Assembly (NCBI GenBank): GCA_963702105.1
Contig: OY969712.1
Coordinates: forward strand, 1,612,001 to 1,676,000
Direction of reading: 5' to 3'
From: ZC4RG20 sp963702105
GTDB lineage: Bacteria; Pseudomonadota; Gammaproteobacteria; Steroidobacterales; Rariloculaceae
DNA length: 64,000 nt
Shown here: positions 60,726-64,000 of the stretch, in pieces
Layout of the letters: every line of letters begins with the position of its first letter
Numbering within the stretch: the stretch's first letter is position 1
Notes under the pieces: model-generated
Told to the model about the DNA's origin: nothing
What the model saw: only the letters and a program-made list of their open reading frames with translations
The model's database searches: none
Translations under genes and position numbers: made by a program

Positions 60726-62924
60726 TCAACTGCCTGATTCCGCGAGCCCTTCCCGTTCCGATGCCTCCTGGATGCGCGCCTCGCGCGGGGCGGCGGCGTT
60801 CCGGGCGATGCGCGACTCTTCGGCGACCCTGCCGTTGCGCAGCACGACGACTCGGTCGGCGGACTCGGCCGTTTGCGGGCGATGCGCGACGATGATGCGC
60901 GTCACTCGAAGCGCGCCGATCGAGGAATTCACCATGACTTCCCGTTTGAGATCCAGATGACTCGTGGCCTCGTCGAGCACGAGGATGGGCGGGCGCTTGT
61001 AGAGTGCCCGCGCGAGCAGGACGCGCTGCTGCTGGCCGCCCGAGAGCGTCGTGCCGAGATAGCCGACGAGGGTGTTGTAGCCCATCGGCATCTGCACGAT
61101 CTCGTTATGGATCGAGGCGAGCTTCGCGCACTCCTCGATCCACCGCTGGTCGGCCCGCTCGTCGAAGAAGCTGATGTTGTCGCTGATCGAGCCGGCGAAG
61201 AGCGTGTCGTTCTGCGTGACGGCGCCCAATGCCCGGCGCAGCGTCTCGGTGCCGAGGTGGGCAATGTCCGCACCCCCGATGAGGATCTGGCCTTCGTCGC
61301 TGTGCAGAATTCCGAGCAGCAAGTGGAGCAGTGTCGATTTGCCGCAGCCGGAAGGCCCGACGATCGCGACCGATTCCCCGGCCGCCACTCGAAGGTCCAC
61401 GCCGTCGAGCACGTACGGCTCGTGCTCGCCGTAGCGGAACCTGAGCCCCCGCATCTCGACCGTCGCCTCGGAAATTCCTGTCTCCGTCGCGACGAGCCGG
61501 CCTGCCGCCGTCGCGGGTTCCGGCTCGTGGGTGACAATGTCCGCGAGCCGCTCGGCCTGCAGCTGCAGCATCTTCACGTCCACGCAGCGGTCGACGAGCG
61601 CGCCCACGCGGCTCGTGAACTGCCCCTTATAGGACATGAAGGCCATGAGCATGCCGACGGAGAAGCGATTCTCGAGCACGAGCCGGGCACCGAGCCAGAC
61701 GACGAGGACGTTCTCGATGCCGAACAGCAGCCCGTGCGCGAGCCGTACGAGCAGCTGCAGCTTCTGAGTGGCGAGCCCGGCGTTGACCTGATCGGCGAGC
61801 AGCGCGAGCCAGTGAGCCCGCCGCTCGTTCTGCCGCCGAAACAGCTTGATGGACCTCGCCCCGCGCACGGTTTCGAGAAAGTGGCTCTCCTGCTTGGCCG
61901 TGTGGACGATCTGTTCCTCCGTCAGGCGGCGCAGCGGCCGGTAGCAGGCCCAGCGCACGAGCGCGTAGAGCAGCGTGGCCCCGATGCAGACCCAGGCCAG
62001 CAACGGACTGTAGAGGAACAGGACGACGCCGATCACTGCCGTCATGAGTCCGTCCATAACGGCGCTGAGGAAACTCGCGGTCAGGGTTCGCTGGATCGTA
62101 TCGATCGAGCGGAACCGGGAGACGATGTCGCCGAGGTGCCGCTTCTCGAAGTAGTTCATCGGCAGACGGAGCAGGTGCGAGAACGTGTTGGCGTGCCATT
62201 GGAGGTTGAGCAGCGTGCTGAAACGCATGAGGACCCAGCCGCGCAGCAGGGAGACGAGCTGCTGCAAGACCACGAGCAGACCGAAGCCGATCGCGAGCGT
62301 CTCGAGCAGATTGCGATCCGCCGACGCGATCGCGTGGTCCACGGTCCATTGCAGGAACAAAGGGCTCACGACGGCGAAGACTTCGAGTGCGCAGCCCAGC
62401 AGCAACGCCTGCGCGAGCGCCGGCAGCAAACCCGTGACGCGGCCGACGAGGTCGCGCAGGCGCACGCTGCGGCGTTCGCGGCGGGGAACGAAATCCGGCG
62501 TCGGCCACAGCTCGAGCGCGACGCCCGTGAACGCCTCGTCGGCCTCCTGGAGGGACAGTCTGCGCTCGCCGCAGGCCGGATCGTGGACGACGATCGAGCG
62601 GGCGCCGACCCGCTTCAGGACGACGAAGTGATCGAGCCGCCAATGCAGCACGCACGGGCGCTGCAGGCTCCCCAGATCCTCGAGCTCGAGCCGCAGCGCG
62701 CGGCCGGCCAGATCGAGGCGGCGCGCGATGTCGACGAGGCCCGCGAGCGTCGTGCCCTTGAGGGATAGCGGGAAGCGCCGGCGCAGCGCGGCGAGGCCGA
62801 CGCGGTGGCCGTGGAAGGCCGCGATCATGACGAGACAGGCGAGGCCGCACTCGGCCGCCTCCGTCTGAAGCACGACCGGCAGCCGGCGCCGGATGCCGAG
62901 GGACAGTTCCTGCAGCCAATTCAT
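60726..62924 (-). CDS. C39-peptidase ABC exporter (bacteriocin/RiPP type)
   Basis: Peptidase-containing ATP-binding transporter that cleaves a leader and exports a peptide. 732 aa from the ATG at 62924, with AGGAGGAGCG just upstream. The C39 domain (1-140) has QTEAAECGLAC with Cys26, His99 in HWRLDHFVVL and Asp115 in VVHDPACG, the complete catalytic triad. Six TMs follow (about 165-440), then the ATPase: Walker A GPSGCGKST, signature LSGGQQQR, Walker B ILVLDEATSHLD, H-loop IVAHRPQTA. The C-terminus is Arg/Glu-rich. Divergent from a HlyD adaptor; the tail of its operon encodes the hydrolase-like and ligase genes. Confidence 0.92.
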   Translation of the reverse strand: MNWLQELSLGIRRRLPVVLQTEAAECGLACLVMIAAFHGHRVGLAALRRRFPLSLKGTTLAGLVDIARRLDLAGRALRLELEDLGSLQRPCVLHWRLDHFVVLKRVGARSIVVHDPACGERRLSLQEADEAFTGVALELWPTPDFVPRRERRSVRLRDLVGRVTGLLPALAQALLLGCALEVFAVVSPLFLQWTVDHAIASADRNLLETLAIGFGLLVVLQQLVSLLRGWVLMRFSTLLNLQWHANTFSHLLRLPMNYFEKRHLGDIVSRFRSIDTIQRTLTASFLSAVMDGLMTAVIGVVLFLYSPLLAWVCIGATLLYALVRWACYRPLRRLTEEQIVHTAKQESHFLETVRGARSIKLFRRQNERRAHWLALLADQVNAGLATQKLQLLVRLAHGLLFGIENVLVVWLGARLVLENRFSVGMLMAFMSYKGQFTSRVGALVDRCVDVKMLQLQAERLADIVTHEPEPATAAGRLVATETGISEATVEMRGLRFRYGEHEPYVLDGVDLRVAAGESVAIVGPSGCGKSTLLHLLLGILHSDEGQILIGGADIAHLGTETLRRALGAVTQNDTLFAGSISDNISFFDERADQRWIEECAKLASIHNEIVQMPMGYNTLVGYLGTTLSGGQQQRVLLARALYKRPPILVLDEATSHLDLKREVMVNSSIGALRVTRIIVAHRPQTAESADRVVVLRNGRVAEESRIARNAAAPREARIQEASEREGLAESGS

Positions 62925-63036
62925 TCGGTGCGCTCCTCCTGAGATTCGGTTCGGCCGCGTCCTGCAGCGCACGCGCGATGCCTTGCGTTTCGAAATCGGG
63001 GCCGGCCAACATAGGGGCCGGGATAGGGATGTTGCA

Positions 63037-63135
63037 ATGACCAGGAAGGTCGAAGCAGTTATGACGATCCCGAGCGTAGCTTGCGCGGCGGCGGGGCCGG
63101 CCGCGCGAGGGGCCCGGGGCGGCGCATCGCGATGA
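63037..63135 (+). CDS. Possible 32-aa peptide coupled to the HlyD gene
   Basis: ATG at 63037 is preceded by GGGATAGGGA at a suitable distance, and the TGA stop overlaps the HlyD start as ATGA. The product begins MTRKVEAVMTIPSVACAAAG and ends ARGGASR. It lacks a classic double-glycine leader (no conserved ELxxIxGG), so a role as exporter substrate is only a possibility; a short leader ORF or chance are equally likely. Confidence 0.25.
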   Translation: MTRKVEAVMTIPSVACAAAGPAARGARGGASR

Positions 63136-64000
63136 ATCGCAGCACGTTGTTCAGAGCCGCTGCGCTCGACGCGAAGCGGCCGCGAGCGCTGGGGCGGGTC
63201 GTGCTCGTGCAGCCGGTCTCGATCGCGCTGCTCACGGGTGCGGCCGTCGTGGCCGCGGCCGTGGCCGTCGCGTTCCTCGTCCTCGGCACCTATTCGGAGC
63301 GCACGACGGTAAAGGGGCGCCTCGTCCCCGATCGCGGTCTGCTCGAGGTTCGGTCGCCGCAGTACGGGACCATCGTCGAGAAGCACGTCGTCGAAGGGCA
63401 GGCCGTCGAGCGCGGGCAGAGGCTCTATGTGGTCTCGAGCGAGCGTATCAGCAGCGCGCTCGGTCCGACGCAGGAGCGCATAGCCCGCGAGGTCGGCAAG
63501 CGGGTCCGCAGTCTCGAGGACGAGATCGAGCGCGTCCGCAAGCTCGAGCGCAGCGAGCGGGCAGCCGATCGGCGCATGCTCGCGGAGCTCGAAGCGGAAG
63601 CCGCGCACGTCGGGGCCATGCACGAGACGCAGGCGGCAAGGGTCGAGCTTGCGGAGCAGGACGAGGCTCGCTTCGGGAGGCTGCAGGCCCGAGGATTCGT
63701 ATCCGCCGCGCAGGTCGTCGCGAAACGAGAAGACCTGCTCGAGCAGCGCACGCGCCTGCAGGGTCTCGATCGCGACCGGAGCGGTCTTGCGCGTCAACTC
63801 ACGGGCCTGAAGCGCGAGCTCGCGGACTTATCCCTGAAGTACGGGAGCCGGCGGGCCGAGCTCGAGCGAAACCTTGCGAGCGCGCGCCAGGAGCTCACGG
63901 AAAGCGAGGCGCGCCGACGCTTCGTGCTGACTGCGCCGCTGGACGGCGTTGCGACGGCGGTGGTCGCGCACCTGGGTCAGCTCGTCGAGGGGAATTCGCT
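63132..64000 (+). CDS. HlyD-family secretion adaptor, N-terminal part (3' end outside window)
   Basis: Membrane-fusion partner of the C39 exporter, bridging to an outer-membrane channel. The frame opens at ATG 63132 and is uninterrupted to the window edge (about 289 codons). Cytoplasmic start LFRAAALDAKRPRALGRVVL, one TM (about residues 32-54), then the first lipoyl half LEVRSPQYGTIVEKHVVEGQ, a long coiled-coil (about 105-255, with KRVRSLEDEIERVRKLE) and the second half VLTAPLDGVATAVVAHLGQ. The N-terminus is typical of bacteriocin-type adaptors such as CvaA/RaxA. Divergent from the exporter across a 207-bp spacer. Confidence 0.9.
   Translation, partial: MNRSTLFRAAALDAKRPRALGRVVLVQPVSIALLTGAAVVAAAVAVAFLVLGTYSERTTVKGRLVPDRGLLEVRSPQYGTIVEKHVVEGQAVERGQRLYVVSSERISSALGPTQERIAREVGKRVRSLEDEIERVRKLERSERAADRRMLAELEAEAAHVGAMHETQAARVELAEQDEARFGRLQARGFVSAAQVVAKREDLLEQRTRLQGLDRDRSGLARQLTGLKRELADLSLKYGSRRAELERNLASARQELTESEARRRFVLTAPLDGVATAVVAHLGQLVEGNS

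Noticed and set aside
57769..60729. A 986-codon fusion of hydrolase and acyl-CoA synthetase
   Set aside because: The apparent fusion arises because the hydrolase frame runs out of its true frame after the break at 59680-59686. The synthetase has its own ATG at 59289 and the hydrolase's true C-terminus lies in another frame ending at 59430.

Overview
The window is GC-rich chromosomal DNA from a gammaproteobacterium. The first 28.5 kb carries a conserved housekeeping order: dnaJ (5' end missing), dapB, carA, carB, greA, yhbY, rlmE, ftsH, glmM, tpiA, secG, tRNA-Leu, nuoA to nuoN, initiator tRNA. This order and the protein sequences resemble the Xanthomonadales/Nevskiales/Steroidobacterales side of the class. 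That placement is an inference from synteny and recalled family sequences, not a computed result.

Region 1 (1-28.56 kb) covers protein folding, lysine and carbamoyl-phosphate synthesis, transcript cleavage, ribosome maturation, membrane proteolysis, cell-wall precursor synthesis, glycolysis, secretion and a complete 14-gene proton-pumping NADH dehydrogenase operon. Its intergenic spaces hold two dispersed repeat families. One is a terminator-like arm (core GGGGTCAGAGCCC) lying at or just after stop codons, often as an inverted pair. The other is a roughly 120-bp hairpin whose long arms pair perfectly within each full copy but differ between copies.

Region 2 (28.56-64 kb) begins right after the initiator tRNA, where related genomes would usually carry rimP-nusA-infB, and looks accessory. 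It holds a surface-chemistry group (two methyltransferases, one a frameshifted glycine/sarcosine N-methyltransferase; an ATP-grasp-like protein; a secreted glycosidase-like protein; two sulfotransferases). Then come an actinobacterial-type oligopeptide ABC operon with a fused double ATPase, a MacA/MacB-like tripartite export set, a 2-hydroxyacid dehydrogenase, and a hopanoid/ceramide-type glycosyltransferase with its deacetylase, a YkoP-like protein and a third sulfotransferase. A second peptide ABC operon and an orphan ParB-like protein follow.

The right edge (57.8-64 kb) holds a C39-peptidase ABC exporter, a serine-hydrolase-family protein with Cys in place of the SxxK serine, and an acyl-adenylating enzyme, all on the minus strand. 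A HlyD-type adaptor diverges from them and runs off the window. Together they look like the export and tailoring end of a peptide or lipopeptide cluster whose precursor is not evident.

Three genes appear frameshifted by one base (34.82, 39.61 and 59.68 kb). In all three the break sits on the heptamer GAACGTC read along the coding strand, and removing one A gives GACGTC and restores the frame. This suggests a shared technical or biological cause, so the three genes may really be intact.
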